Positions 10,856 to 23,015 of a stretch of DNA of 64,000 nucleotides are shown one piece after another. Position 1 is the stretch's first letter; each line of letters opens with the position of its first letter. The notes below the pieces were generated by a model. That model was not told the DNA's origin. It did not search any database and was given only the letters and a program-made list of their open reading frames with translations. The position numbers and the translations under genes were made by a program. The stretch comes from Primulina eburnea (taxonomy: Eukaryota; Streptophyta; Magnoliopsida; Lamiales; Gesneriaceae), in assembly GCF_022965805.1 (NCBI RefSeq), contig NC_133101.1, forward strand, positions 3,596,001 to 3,660,000, given 5' to 3'.

Positions 10856-11872
10856 GTCTTTGATTTGGTTGAATATTAAGATATGTTGGAAATATGGTCT
10901 TTCCTCTTTTCATGTCATTTGAAAAACAGTATACCTCTAAAGTTGAATCTATGAATATTTCTACATGGCGTTTGAGGTATTTGAAATAATTCAAATCCAT
11001 TTGATTTTTTGGATAAATTTATATTGAGTGAATATCAAAATCTACCTTCTTTTTTTTTTTTGAATAATTTTGATAAATATAATAGTCATTGATACGATTT
11101 TGAATATATATAAAACAGTTGTCATTTCAAATGCATTCTTTAAATCGTTTTTTATGTTCATCGAACACATACATTTGGTGATGTACATGATACTTCGAGT
11201 GCTTTGGTGTATGAATTGTCCTACTTTGTTTTTTTTAGGTTTCGAGTATTAACTTTATTGATTATTGGCCAACATTGAGACAAGTGTATAAAGAGGCCAT
11301 CAAGATTGAGTCATAATAAATAAATGAATCATATTAAATGTGTCCTAATTATGGCTTCCACTAATTTATTTGATTGAACTATGAAATATAGGACTGTTAC
11401 AAAATGTTTTATCTCAATGATCCGCTCACTTATTGTTGTGAATACTACCACAACTTAGACTCTTTATTACCACAAAATTGAGCGCAAAAAGTGCAGTGGG
11501 ATTATAAACTAGTTGGATTATCACAAATTCAAGAAATGCGAAATCAAATAACATGCATCACAAGATAACATCATAAGGAATTATGTGGTTCGATCTATTT
11601 TTCCTGTGGATTGATTCTTTCTTGATGAGCCTGATGAGAAATAATCTTGTCTTTAACTGCTCAGCTCAGTCGATTACATACATGCATGCTTTTTCTTGTT
11701 TTGTTCTTTGCACTCTCTGATGAGTCAGCCGGAAAATGCCTAACATATATTGGTGCTGACTGGACTTTATGCCACTTCAGCACACTGTATTTATTAACAC
11801 CTCACAAATCTCCACCTTGTTATCAATCCTCATTCTACCCTAGCACATTGCTCCTCCCTCATGGCCTCATCT

Positions 11873-12217
11873 TCAAGGCTCTACTTCTGCCTCAGCTTTT
11901 AAATTGGTTATGTTCAAGCAGTGTTGCAACTTGTTAATCGGGAGCACCTTTGTGAACATGTCCGCTGGATTATCAAGTCTGCTAATCTTCATCACTTGTA
12001 TCCTTCCGGTCTCAGTTACTTCTCGAACAAAGTGTAGCTTAACATCTATGTGTTTCGATCGTTCATGAAAAACTTGATATTTAGACAGGTGCACTGCACT
12101 TTGACCGTCACAATGGATGAAAACTGAGTCTTGAATAATTCCTAGCTCATTCAAGAATCCTTGAAACCATATCCCTTCCTTTACTCCTTCAGTGACTGCA
12201 ATGTATTCAGCTTCCAT
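11873..12217 (-). pseudogene. Copia RNase H fragment
   Basis: Encodes MEAEYIAVTEGVKEGIWFQG and later HVRE-type and NPADMFTKVLP motifs, which are the end of Copia RNase H. It starts inside the domain and is separated from RT by frameshifts, so it is non-functional. Confidence 0.85.
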
Positions 12218-12248
12218 TGTGGATAGTGCAATGGTTGAAGCATGATTT

Positions 12249-13264
12249 CTAGCATACTGTAGTAAAATCTGAATTTACATATCCAATCACTGTCTCCTCG
12301 TCTTCACTACATCTGGAGTAATATAAACCAAGACCTATAGATCTTTTTACATACATTAATATCCACTTGAGTGCCATCCAATGTTCTTTGCCACGATTGG
12401 ACATGAATCTGATCACTAGGCTAATGGCATGTGTAAGGTCTGGCCTGGTACAATTCATGGCATACATTAAGCTGCCCACAACCCTAGCATATGGTATGAA
12501 TTCCATATAATTCTTTTCATCTTCAGTTTGAGGGATCTGAGAGGCAGAGAGTTTGAAATGATTTGCCAAAGGGCTTTTTACTGATTTTGAGTCATACATG
12601 TTAAAATTGTGCAAGACCTTCTGTATGTAACCTGTTTGTGTGGTAACAAGTGACCTTCTTGCTCTTTTTCTGTGAATTTCCATTCCAAGGATCTTCTTGG
12701 CCGAAACAAGATCATATCATCAACATACAGTAGCAAATAGATATTATCTCCATTTGACAGCTTCTTGTGATGGACACACCAGTCATATTCACTTCTTTTG
12801 AAGCTATGTTTTATCATAAATTCATCAAATTTCATATACCACTGTCCAGGGGATTGTTTTAAGCTATATATCAATTTTTTGAGTTCACAAACCAATGGTT
12901 CAGTAGCTTTTACCTCAAACATTTCAGATTGGGCCATGTAAATGACCTCCTCCAGATTGGCATGTAAAAAGGCCTTTTTAACATCCAACTGTTTGAGTTC
13001 CAAGTCCTCCTTTGCTACAATGGATAGTATGCTCCTTATTGACATATGCTTGACAACAAGTGAGAAGATTTCATGTAAATCAAACCCTTCAACTTGTGAG
13101 TAACCCTTTGCTACAAGTCTTGCCTTGTATCTAGGCTTCTCCATTCCTGGTATTCCCTCTTTCTGTTTGAAGATCCAATTGGAACCAATCACTCTGTGAG
13201 TTTTTGGAGTCGGAACAATTGACCAAGTGTGATTCTTTTCGAGATATTCAGCTTCATCTCTCAT
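12249..13264 (-). pseudogene. Copia reverse transcriptase fragments in two frames
   Basis: 13264-12578 carries the RT start (LEKNHTWSIVPTPK, KARLVAKGYSQVEGFD, LDVKKAFLHANL) up to YVDDMILF. The distal part continues in another frame at 12683-12249 (TRPDLTHAISLVIRFMSNRG). At least one frameshift after the YVDD motif and another before RNase H inactivate it. The motifs resemble Tork/TNT-type Copia elements. Confidence 0.85.
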
Positions 13265-13444
13265 AGCTTCTAACCAGTACCTTTTATCAATAGATTATAT
13301 GGCTTCTTTTAGTGATGTAGGCTCACTGTCATCAATTTCAGAGGCTATTGTTAATGAAATGAAACCTTATCGGCATATCCATATTTTTGAGGTGGTTTGA
13401 TGGTCCTCTTCTGTCTATCTCTAACCAGTTGATATTCATGAATA

Positions 13445-14057
13445 TTAGGGACTTGATCGATATTGGGTGTCTTGATCTACAACTTGTTCATTTTCAAGTA
13501 TCGGGGAGAACGAGGGTAGCTCCACCTCAACTTGAGTCTGGGAAGGTTCTAAAGTTGTGTGATCGGTTTGTGGAAGAGTGACTGATTGGACTTTCATTGG
13601 AAATTCCTTTTCCTTAAATGTAACATCTCTGGAGATGAAGGTTTTTCTTTTCCAGCTTCTATACACACCTTAACTTGTATCCCTTTACCCCTTCTGGATA
13701 ACCAAGAAAGATGCACTTAATTGCATGGGGTTCCAACTTCCCTTGTTTAATGTGAGCATATGCAGTAATCCAAAAGACCTTAGGTAGTCAAGTGAAGGTG
13801 CTTTACTTGACCATTTTTCCATTGGGGGTGATAAAGCTCAAGGGAACAGATGGTGATATGTTGATTAAATGGGTTGTGGTGGCATTTGCTTCAGCCCAAT
13901 ATGAGTTTGCTAGTCTTGAGCTTATCAGCATACAACTTACACGTTCTAGCAGTGTCCAGTGCATACAAATTATTGTATGCCTACTTGGGCCATGAATAGT
14001 AATGGAGAAAACTTGAGCACAAAGATTGACTTGGTCAAGGCATTTGAATTTAATCAT
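13445..14057 (-). pseudogene. Copia integrase C-terminal and linker fragments
   Basis: 13666-13445 encodes the post-integrase segment (WKRKTFISRDVTFKEKEFPM), and 14057-13803 encodes an integrase end (RVSCMLISSRLANSYWAEAN). These are separate broken frames of the same decayed element. Confidence 0.75.
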
Positions 14058-14060
14058 TTG

Positions 14061-14571
14061 ATAATTTCAAATGCATTTTTATTGTTTAGATAACTTAAAT
14101 AAAAAATTTTCCAATTTATGTCCTACTTATTTACACTATAATTGTATTAATCACAATGGATTTCAAATTTTCTTTATTTTTAAATCATGCCAAGTTGCAT
14201 TTCAAATGCATGTAACTGTAATTTTCCACACAAGGATTTTCAGCTACTTTTTTTTAAAATTGGAGGGCTTAATAGCTTACTAATATTTCTTAGGAGGTTT
14301 TATGCAACTTTGTAAATTCAATGCGGGTTGAATGCAATCCAATCCATCAACAAATATTTTATTCAAGAGCTTGACAATATTTTCGTCAATTTAGATAATA
14401 ATAAAAAAAAAAGGTTCAAAAATCATGACAAGTTGCATCTCAAGTTCATTTTTCCACAATTTTCCACGCAGGGGGTTTTCTTTATAAAAAAAAAAACTTA
14501 CATAAAAGAAGGTTAAAAAATCATGGCAAACTGCATCTCAAGAGCAGAACCAGAATTTTAGAATCAGATGA
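14061..14571. other. AT-rich noncoding stretch with a loose internal repeat
   Basis: No gene is visible. Three diverged copies of a short segment centred on AAATCATGxCAAxxTGCATxTCAA occur at about 14183, 14418 and 14517, the first two followed by TTTTCCAC. Confidence 0.45.
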
Positions 14572-14593
14572 CACTACAAGAAAAAAGCTATAC

Positions 14594-14925
14594 GACAACG
14601 GATTTAATCCGTTGTCGTAGCCTTTTTAAAACTGTTGTTGAAGCCAGTGTTGTTAAATGTCCGCTCAAAGACAACGGTTAAAAACTATTGTTGTAGCTAC
14701 AATTTGCGACGGTTTTCAAAACCGTCGCAAAACAAAACTGTTGTCGTAGCTGCTCTTTGCGACAGTTTTAAAAACCGTCGCAAATGATATTTGCGACGGT
14801 TTTCTAATCCGTCGCAACATATAGTGACGACGGAAACCTATGTAAACCGTCGCTATATTTAGCGACAGTATTCATGTGGAACAAACGTCGCTATGTAGCG
14901 ACGGTGTTTAAGTCCGTCGCTAATA
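14594..14925. repeat. Left subterminal palindromic repeat block of the CACTA element
   Basis: Tandem hairpin modules, each an arm such as GCGACGGTTT, a short AT loop and its complement. Such subterminal repeats are the usual transposase-binding sites of CACTA elements. Confidence 0.85.
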
Positions 14926-15292
14926 TTTTAGGTAAAATAAAAAAAAAATAGAATTTAATAAATCTGTGTTGTAAATTACAACAATCTTGTAAAAGATAAA
15001 ATGTTTAAGTGTCGTGAATTAATAAAATCGTGTAACACATAAAAATTTTAGTTGTTTTGATGTGGTAAAAAAATCGTGTAAAAGATAAAAATTTTAAGTT
15101 TTGTGAAGTGGTAAAATCATGTGAGAGATAAAAAATTTAAGTGTTGTGAAGTTGTAAAATCGTGTAAGTGAGAAAAAATTTAATTTTTGTGAAGTGAAGT
15201 GGTAGAAATTGAATGAAATTTGCATGTATTTATAGAGAGTGATGGAAAAAATGGAGGGAAGTTTTGGGGAGAACGAATTTTTTTGAAAATAG

Positions 15293-15905
15293 TGACGGTG
15301 TTAACTTAACCCGTCGCTAATTTTTAAATCGGCGACGGTTTAAACTTATTTGTCGCTATATGTTGCGACGGTTTTGATAAAAGCGTCGCCCAATATAGCG
15401 ACGGTATGAATAAAACTGTCGCTGATGTTAACCATGCGACGGTGTTTTTTCAACCGTCGCTAAATTTAGCGACGCATGAGATTTCCGCGTCGCCGATTTA
15501 TATCTTGGCGACAGTTTAATTAATACCGTCGCTAAAAGTAGCGACGGTTAAAGGAAAATCCGTCGCTAAATATGCCACAAAAAACTATTTTTTACAAAAC
15601 CGTTGTTGAATGTACCAAGAAAAGCGCTAATAGACAACGGTTCCGTAAACCGTTGTCTTTTATCCCTAAAAAATGCTCAAAGACAACGTTTTATAAAACT
15701 GTTGTCTTTGACCCGAAAAACCGTTGTCTTTTGCACGCAAAAGACAACGGTTTTTATAAAATTGTTGTGGTTTGCCCCAAAAAGACAACGGTTTTTTAAA
15801 AACCGTTGTCTTTTTCTTAAAAAGCACACTTTTAACAACGGTTTTCGTAAAAACCGTTGTTAAATGTTTTTTAACAACGGTTTTCACGAAAACCGTTGTT
15901 AAAAG
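15293..15905. repeat. Right subterminal palindromic repeat block of the CACTA element
   Basis: The inner part (15293-15570) uses GCGACGG-type arms; the outer part (about 15600-15905) switches to GACAACGG/AACAACGG arms. This mirrors the left block. Confidence 0.85.
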
Positions 15906-17077
15906 TGTGTTGTTGTTTGTGTTTTTTCTTGTAGTGTGAGTAGAAAAAATAAATAAATAATTATTTTTCGGTGGAAAAAGTTATCATATATTTTAATTTT
16001 TTTAATGAATGATTTAAAAAAAGTATATTAAAAATGATATTATTTAAAATTTCTGTGGGGGCAAATTAAATGTCGCTTGTCTCATTGCATTATGTATGTC
16101 AAAGTCTTCTTTCTATACAGTTGCCTTCTTGGGACCGAGAATAATAACACATGATAGAGAAGACTTGTATTGTATAGAAGACTTGAGATATGTACGTACA
16201 AATAAGATTTCACTAGATTCGTGGAATGAAAATGGGTGGTACCTCAATTAAGCATTTATGAATTGAGATAAACAAACAAATAAAAAAAAACAAGTAACTG
16301 AGAATAATTCAGTTTAAAACAGAAATAGATTGTAATTAGAGGTAAGTTAAACACAAGATGACATTTTTCTTTTTCAATGGTAATATAAAATAACAAAAAT
16401 AAAAGAGATTTAATTGAATTTAACGTTACTTTTTGTAATTTATTAAGCAAAATATTAGTCTGTGTATAACTTTAAGTATACACAAAATTTTTCATTATTA
16501 TATAAAGCTATAAAAAATTATGGTGAAAACATTTGTAATTATTTGGGATAGTTTATAGTTGTTGTTCAGATTATATATGATCACTCATTTTGGAGAATAT
16601 CTTGTATGTTGAAGACTTTTCATATAAATTTGACATAACCTTTATATTTCCACAATCAATTTCTTCTTTCCAAGGTTATGAGCCACATTCTTCAACATTG
16701 TAACTCGAATAACCACTAATACTTGTCTATCAAAGATATTTCAGTCGACATCTGACATATCATCTGGTTTCTTCCAATCAAGTGGTAGATAAAACTTTTA
16801 ATCGTACATATAATTTTCGATCTGTATTATCTAGAAAGAGAAATTTTTGCCATCAAATTTTACAATTTCACGTGGCAAACCTTTTTGTCTAGTCATCAAT
16901 TTCAAATTCAACATATCGCTATGATACAAGTTGTTTGAATATACTCTCAATTTTAATTATCTAAATAGATAAAAATTTGTAAAAATAAAATAAGCACAAG
17001 AATACACCAGATTCAATAGTATTTATTTGAGAGTTACGTCCACTTGAAACCAATGCAAATTTTTAGTATATTGAAAT

Positions 17078-17359
17078 TGTTGTGAAAAAGTAAAAATTTA
17101 TGGTAAAAAGTAAAAATCTCAAACTCTCAAAATTTACCAAACTACACACTTTATAATATTTTTCTCTCTACTCAATTGTGATTTTCTTCACAAATGAGAG
17201 ATCTATTTATAGAGTTTCATTACACATAATCCAAAAAATAAAATACATCATTACCTACATCATCACACACAAATTTCAAATTTTACAACTCATATTTTCA
17301 ACATTCAAATATTCAACATTCAAATATTCAACTCACACATTTTAAATATATTTTCAACA
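17078..17359 (-). repeat. 3' LTR of the broken Copia element
   Basis: 282 bp, TGTTG...CAACA. On the minus strand it includes a TATA-like CTATAAATAG at about 17207-17216. It closely matches the split LTR at 23016-25670. Confidence 0.92.
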
Positions 17360-17526
17360 CTCCCCTTTGTGATGATGATCATGATACGATGATGTCTTCA
17401 TTACGTGTGTTTTTGTACTGCCTCGTTAAAAACCTTACTTGGAAAAACCCATTGGGATAAAAACCATAGTAAGGGAAAAAGAGTGCAGTCACGTAAACTC
17501 CCCCTGATGTTGACATGAACAATTCT

Positions 17527-18726
17527 TCACAAATTTCGTAGATTGCGCATCCCAATATTATAGATGTGCTTTCTGAATATTGACGTAGGAAGTGCCTTTG
17601 TGAAGAGATCTGATGAGTTTTCACTTGATTGAATGTGACGAACATCAATATATTTATTCTTCTCAAGCTCCTTGGTGAATGCAAAGAACTTAGGAGGAAT
17701 ATGTTTAGTTCTGTCGCTTTTTATGTATCCTTCTTTCATTTGAGCAACACATGCAGCATTATCTTCATATAGTATCACAAGCTTCTCGTCAAATGATAAT
17801 CCGCATGAGGTTTGGATATGTTGGGTCATTGATTTTAACCACACACATTCACGACTTGCTTCATGTAGTGCAATAATCTCGGCATGATTTGATGAAGTTG
17901 TTACAAGCGTTTGTTTCTGTGAACGCCAAGAAATTGCAGTGCCTCCACGAGTAAATACATATCCAGTTTGGGAACGTGCCTTGTGTGGATCAGATAAGTA
18001 TCCAGCATCAGCATAACCAATTATACTTGGATTAGCATCTTTTGAATACAAAAGTCCCAAGTCTGTCGTTCCTCGTAGATAACGGAATATATGTTTAATT
18101 CCGTTCCAGTGTCTCTTTGTTGGATATGTGCTAAATCTTGCCAACAGATTCACGGCAAAAGATATATCAGGCCTTGTACAATTTGTAAGGTACATAAAGG
18201 CATCGATGTCACTTAGATATGGTACTTCTGGACCAAGAATATCTTCATCATCTTCACATGGACGGAATGGATCCTTTTCTATGTTTAATGATCTAACAAC
18301 CATTGGAGTACTTAAAGGATTTGATTTATCCATATTAAAACATTTAAGGATCTTTTCTGTATAATTTGTCTGGTGAACAAACATTCCGCATTCTTTTTGT
18401 TCAATTTGTAAACCCAAACAATACTTGGTTTTTCCAAGATCCTTCATTTCAAATTCTTCCTTCAAGTATGACACAACTTCTTGAATTTCCTTATTCGTTC
18501 CAATGATGTTTAAATCATCAACATATACAGCAATAATTACGCATCCGGATGTTGTTTTCTTAATGAAAACACAAGGGCATATTGAATTATTTACATATCC
18601 CTTTTTCATCAAGTGATCACTTAGTCGATTATAACACATTCGACCTGATTGCTTTAATCCATATAATGATCTTTGTAATTTCACAGAATAACATTCTCTG
18701 GGTTTTGAACTTTGTGCTTCAGGCAT
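17527..18726 (-). pseudogene. Copia RT C-terminal and RNase H fragment
   Basis: 399 codons with the RT segment SLYGLKQSGRMCYNRLSDHL, the active site YVDDLNIIG and full RNase H (IGYADAGYLSD, SRECVWLKS, LYEDNAACVAQ, DLFTKALPTS). The upstream RT part lies in other frames at 18727-19173, so the domain is broken. Confidence 0.9.
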
Positions 18727-18990
18727 CTTAAATCCTTAAGGGATTTTCATATATATATTACTATCAAGTTATCCATATAAGTAAGCTGTAACAACATCCA
18801 TAAGGCGCATTTCTAAATTTTCAGATACCTCCAAGCTAATCAAATACCGAAACGTAATTGCATCCATCGCGGGAGAATACATTTCTTCATAATCTATTCC
18901 AGGTCTTTGAGAAAAACCTTGTGCAACAAGTCGAGCTTTATATCTTACTATTTCATTTTTCTCATTTCGCTTTCGAATAAAAACCCATTT

Positions 18991-19173
18991 TTATCCAACA
19001 AGTTTTACACCTTCAGGTGTAAGGACTATAGGTCCAAAAACATTACGCTTATTTAGCGAATCCAATTCAACCTGGATGGCTTCTTTCCATTTTATCCAAT
19101 CCTGCCGATTTTTACATTCACCAAAAGATTTTGGTTCATGATCTTCATTATCATTTATGATATCAATTGCCAC
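18991..19173 (-). pseudogene. Copia RT N-terminal fragment
   Basis: Encodes KSFGECKNRQDWIKWKEAIQ and SLNKRNVFGPIVLTP, the start of Copia RT. It ends at a stop. The next 260 nt still resemble RT (GYTQ-type and LQMDV-type regions) but no frame stays open. Confidence 0.8.
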
Positions 19174-19451
19174 ATTATAAGAAAATATATCATCAATTTC
19201 TTCTATATCTTTTCGGTTCCATATTTTTCCAGTATTAATGTAATTGATAGAGATTTCATGATTCTCGTCAGTTTGTGGTTCTGACAGAACATTTTCATCA
19301 TCATGTGTTTCTTCAGGAACACCATTCTCTATTTTGTGATCATCATGTGTTTCTTCAGAAACATCATTCTTTATTTTGTGATCATCGTGTTTCTCTATGA
19401 ATTTTCTTTTTCGAGGATTTTTATCCTTAGAACCGACTGGCCTTCCACGCT

Positions 19452-20018
19452 TCAGCGTTTAATGACATCATGAGTATCTTCCATTTGTTTCTTTGGAATT
19501 TCAATTCGAACAGAGGCATTTGCAGCATGTATATATGATTTAGTTACCCCTTTTGTGTCTGCAAATGTATCTGGTATTTGATTTGCTATTCTTTGCAAGT
19601 GTACAATTTGTTGTACATCTTTTTCACATTGTTTTGTTCTTGGATCCAGATGTAACAATGATGATACATACCATGTAATTTCCTTTTCGGTATGTTTCTT
19701 TTCTCCCCCTAACATTGGGAATATTTCCTCATTAAAATGACAATCAGCAAAACGTGCTGTGAACACGTCGCCTGTCTGAGGTTCAAGATATCGAATGATT
19801 GATGGACTATCATAACCGATATAAATTCCAACCTTTCTTTGAGGTACCATTTTATTTCGTTGCGGTGGTGCAATAGGCACATACACCATGCATCCAAAAA
19901 TTCTCAGATGAGAAATGTCTGGTACTTTACCAAATACAAGCTGCAATGGGGAGTATTTATGATATGCACTTGGTCTGATGCGAATTAATGAAGCAGCATG
20001 TAAAATTGCATGTCCCAT
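19452..20018 (-). pseudogene. Copia integrase C-terminal fragment
   Basis: Begins inside integrase (HAASLIRIRPSAYHKYSPLQ) and runs through the RIFGCMVYVPIAPPQRNK motif. It overlaps 19985-21034 in a different frame, showing a frameshift at about 19985-20018. Confidence 0.85.
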
Positions 20019-21034
20019 ATAAAAATAGGGAGCTTTGTTTTCATAATCATTGGTCTAGCAATCATTTGCAGACTTTTAATCAATGATTCAGCCAATCCAT
20101 TCTGTGTATGTATATGAGCAACAGGATGCTCAACAATGATTCCCATAGACATACAATAATCATTGAAAATCTGGGAAGTAAATTCACCAGCATTATCAAG
20201 TCTAATTTTCTTGATTGTATAATCGGGAAATTGATTCCTCAATTTTATTATTTGAGCAAGTAATCTTGCAAATACAACATTTCGAGTTGACAATAAACAT
20301 ACATGTGACCATCTGCTGGAGGCATCAATCAATACCATAAAGTATCTGAATGGTCCACATGGTGGATGGATTGGTCCACAAATATCACCCTGAATACGTT
20401 CAAGAAACATTGGTGATTCAGTTTGAATTTTGACTGGTGATGGTCTTATAATAAGTTTTCCAAGAGAACATGATTTACATTGAAACTTATTATTCTGAAA
20501 AATCTTCTGGTCTTTCAATGGATGACCATGTGTATTTTCTATAATTCTTCGCATCATTGTTGAACCAGGATGTCCCAATCGATCATGCCAATTGGTTAAT
20601 ATCGAAGAATTATCAACTACCATGTTTGATTCAATGGGACTTATATGTGTATAATGCAATCCAGTAGGGAGCATTGGTAGTTTTTCAATCACATATTTCT
20701 TTCCTGATTTATATGTGATAAGACACATATATTTCTCATTCTCTTCATTCATTGTTTGAGTATCATACCCATGAGAATATATGTCGTTAAAACTCAACAA
20801 ATTTCTTTTCGATTGTGGTGAATATAAAGCATCATTGATCAAAAATTTTGTACCATTAGGTAACAAAAATTGTGCTTTACCACATCCTTTAATCAAGTCT
20901 ACAGGACCTGATATTGTATTCCCCGTTGTTTTTGTTGGTTTTAGTTCCAAGAAATATCTTTTATCTCGGAGGATAGTGTGCGTTGTACCACTATCGGGTA
21001 TGCAAACTTCAGCTTTGCTTATAGCATTTTCCAT
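19985..21034 (-). pseudogene. Copia protease and integrase core
   Basis: 349 codons with protease motif CIPDSGTTHTIL near residue 15, the integrase zinc site (WHDRLGHPG, CKSCSLGKL) and the D,D,E core (QGDICGP, RLDNAGEF, NGLAESL). It is cut off by the frameshift into 19452-20018. Confidence 0.88.
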
Positions 21035-21160
21035 ATTTGAACTTCAAAAAAATATGCATTGAAATAAATTACTGGCAATATATATTTAAATATAACACAT
21101 GTCATAATTATACAATAAAACATTATTCTATGAATACATGAAAAATAAATTATTGTACAT

Positions 21161-22300
21161 TTATATTCTACCATTATATTGTTCATTTTCAGAGAAATCG
21201 TTGAGAAAATCTGCAGCATCAATATTGTTCATTTCTATCCCACCAACATATTGATCATTCCCAGAGAAATCATTCATAAAATCACCAGCATCAAGATGAG
21301 TTGAATGACTCAATCGGTCACTGCGTTCAGTGAAGTTGGTCTCCTTTTCTTTCCCCTTTAATGATTCTTTATAAAGTTTACAAAGGTGCTCAGGGGCTCG
21401 ACAAACTTTGGACCAATGTCCTGGAGTACCACATCTGTAACAAGAACTTTCATATCTTTTTGAGTGATTCTCATTATCATTTGTATTCTCATGATGCCTT
21501 TTCAGTGGATGGTTTGGGACGCTCTTTTGAGATGAGTTATAAAAATAACTATCTCTATTATTTTCGAAACCACGGCCGCGTCCACGACCACGACCAATTC
21601 CACGTCCACATCCACGACCTCGACCTCGACCTCGACCAAAACCTTGTCTTTGAAATTGATTTTGGTTTCCAGGTTTAAAATCATTTTTACTTACAGCATT
21701 TACTTCTGGAAATGCTGTTGATCCAGTGGGTCGGGACTGATGATTTCTCATTAATAACTCGTTGTTTTTCTCCGCCACAAGAAGACAGGCGATGAGTTCA
21801 GAATATCTGGCAAATCCACGTACTCTATATTGTTGCTGTAGAGTAATATTTGATGCATGAAATGTGGAAAATGTTTTTTCAAGCATCTCAGATTCAGTAA
21901 TCTCATGGCCACAAAATTTCAATTGCGAGATTATTCTATACATCGCCGAATTGTAATCACTGACTTTTTTAAAGTCTTGGAATCTCAACGTATTCCATTA
22001 ATCCCGGGCGGTCGGAAGTATAACTTCCCTTATATATTCAAATCTCTCTTTTAATCCCTTCCACAAAGTCATTGGATTTTTTTCAGTCAGATATTCACAT
22101 TTCAATCCATCGTCGAGATGTCGACGCAAAAATATCATGGCTCTTGCCTTTTCTTGTGACGTGCATATGCCATTTTCTTTAATGGTCTCGTTTAGACCCA
22201 ATGACTCAAGATGCATTTCTACATCTAGAGTCCATGGCATATAATTTTTTTTTCCCGTGATGTCGAGCGCAACAAATTCGAGCTTTGTTAAATTTGACAT
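21161..22300 (-). pseudogene. Copia Gag with one in-frame stop
   Basis: Starts MSNLTKLEFVALDITGKKNY, a typical Copia gag N-terminus. A TAA at 22000-21998 interrupts it, and the same frame then continues to 21161. The distal part has an Arg-Gly repeat block and the CCHC knuckle CYRCGTPGHWSKVC. The ATG follows a pyrimidine run ending TTTTTTTTAG, which looks like a 3' splice site. Confidence 0.85.
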
Positions 22301-22332
22301 GGTGGTACTAAAAAAAATTACGATGCATTTTA

Positions 22333-22488
22333 TTAGTTAATAAATATTGCAATACAAAGTAACGGATAAACAACAAGTACAAGCATTTGTAAAAATAAAG
22401 AAAACACACGAGGAGGATATTCTCCGACAAATACAAGACTCGTGAGTATGATAACCAAAATAATTAAAAATACCCTTGAGAAAGCCAT
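22333..22488 (-). CDS. Hypothetical 51-residue hydrophobic peptide in the Copia leader
   Basis: Begins MAFSRVFLIILVIILTSLVF and is hydrophobic almost throughout, with one or two membrane-spanning stretches and a GEYPPRV turn. It lies between the primer-binding site and gag. A TATAAATA (22575-22582) sits 87 nt upstream of its ATG, with a pyrimidine-rich leader between. I do not recognise it. It could be a captured host exon, a leader ORF, or chance. Confidence 0.35.
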   Translation of the reverse strand: MAFSRVFLIILVIILTSLVFVGEYPPRVFSLFLQMLVLVVYPLLCIAIFIN

Positions 22489-22574
22489 CTTCTTTTTTCT
22501 TCGAAAAATTTGATGAAGAATAATTTTTAGAGAAGAAGAGAAAGTTGGAGTGATTGTATGTGTTTGTGAGATGA

Positions 22575-22582
22575 TATTTATA
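22575..22582 (-). promoter_or_regulatory. Internal TATA-like box in the Copia leader
   Basis: Minus strand CCCTATAAATATC, separate from the TATA box in the LTR, is followed by a CT-rich leader and the 51-codon ORF. Confidence 0.4.
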
Positions 22583-22998
22583 GGGCAAAAACTAGCCGTT
22601 TTGTTACCGCTTATGACCATTGGTGTACAAAAAAATAAAGGTATGCATTTGTATAATTTTATGGTAATAATATGGTGTATATAATATTAGACATGTTTAA
22701 ATAATTATGTATATCATATCATAATATTATAATGAGTGTCATAATTTATTTTGTTTAAAAATCTTATAGGCTTTTATACTTGTCGTATCCCTTGCCGGGA
22801 GTGTGGGATGTCGTCTTAACATCCTCCCAGGATTTATAACAAGTTTATGAAAAATTTATTTTTATTATTTCTAATAATAACATTATATTGTATATTAAAT
22901 AAATACACAATAAATAAATAACAGTAAAATAAATATTATTACTTTTGTTACCTTTTTCTTCTGTTTGGAGCTTGGAAAAGTATGTAGGACTTTTTAGA

Positions 22999-23015
22999 GC
23001 TTCGTGCTGATAACG
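22999..23015 (-). other. Primer-binding site region of the broken Copia element
   Basis: Minus strand CGTTATCAGCACGAAGC follows the 5' LTR directly. It is not the usual TGGTATCAGAGC, so a different tRNA primer is implied. Confidence 0.6.

Larger units (their letters stand above)
11187..14060 (-). mobile_element. Degenerate Copia element, 3' portion
   Basis: A decayed minus-strand element. It has a probable 3' LTR at about 11187-11806 (inner edge CACCTCACA, preceded on the minus strand by a purine-rich AACAAGGTGGAGA). This is followed by fragments of RNase H, RT, the Pol linker and integrase up to about 14057. The gag end and 5' LTR are missing. A closely similar copy of the LTR and RNase H end lies at 47109-48023, and a third LTR piece at 54157-54570. 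Confidence 0.8.
14572..15936. mobile_element. Non-autonomous CACTA (En/Spm) transposon
   Basis: A 1365 bp element with 15 bp perfect terminal inverted repeats CACTACAAGAAAAAA and a 3 bp target duplication tga (14569-14571 and 15937-15939), both diagnostic of CACTA. The outer thirds are packed with inverted modules. Near the ends these use GACAACGG/CCGTTGTC, and further in GCGACGG/CCGTCGC. Only about 14930-15290 is ordinary AT-rich sequence. There is no transposase. ORFs within it are shadows of the repeats. Confidence 0.95.

Noticed and set aside
15572..15887. ORFs of 73-86 codons with TTVF/RCLL repeats
   Set aside because: Artefacts of palindromic CACTA subterminal repeats read in several frames and on both strands.
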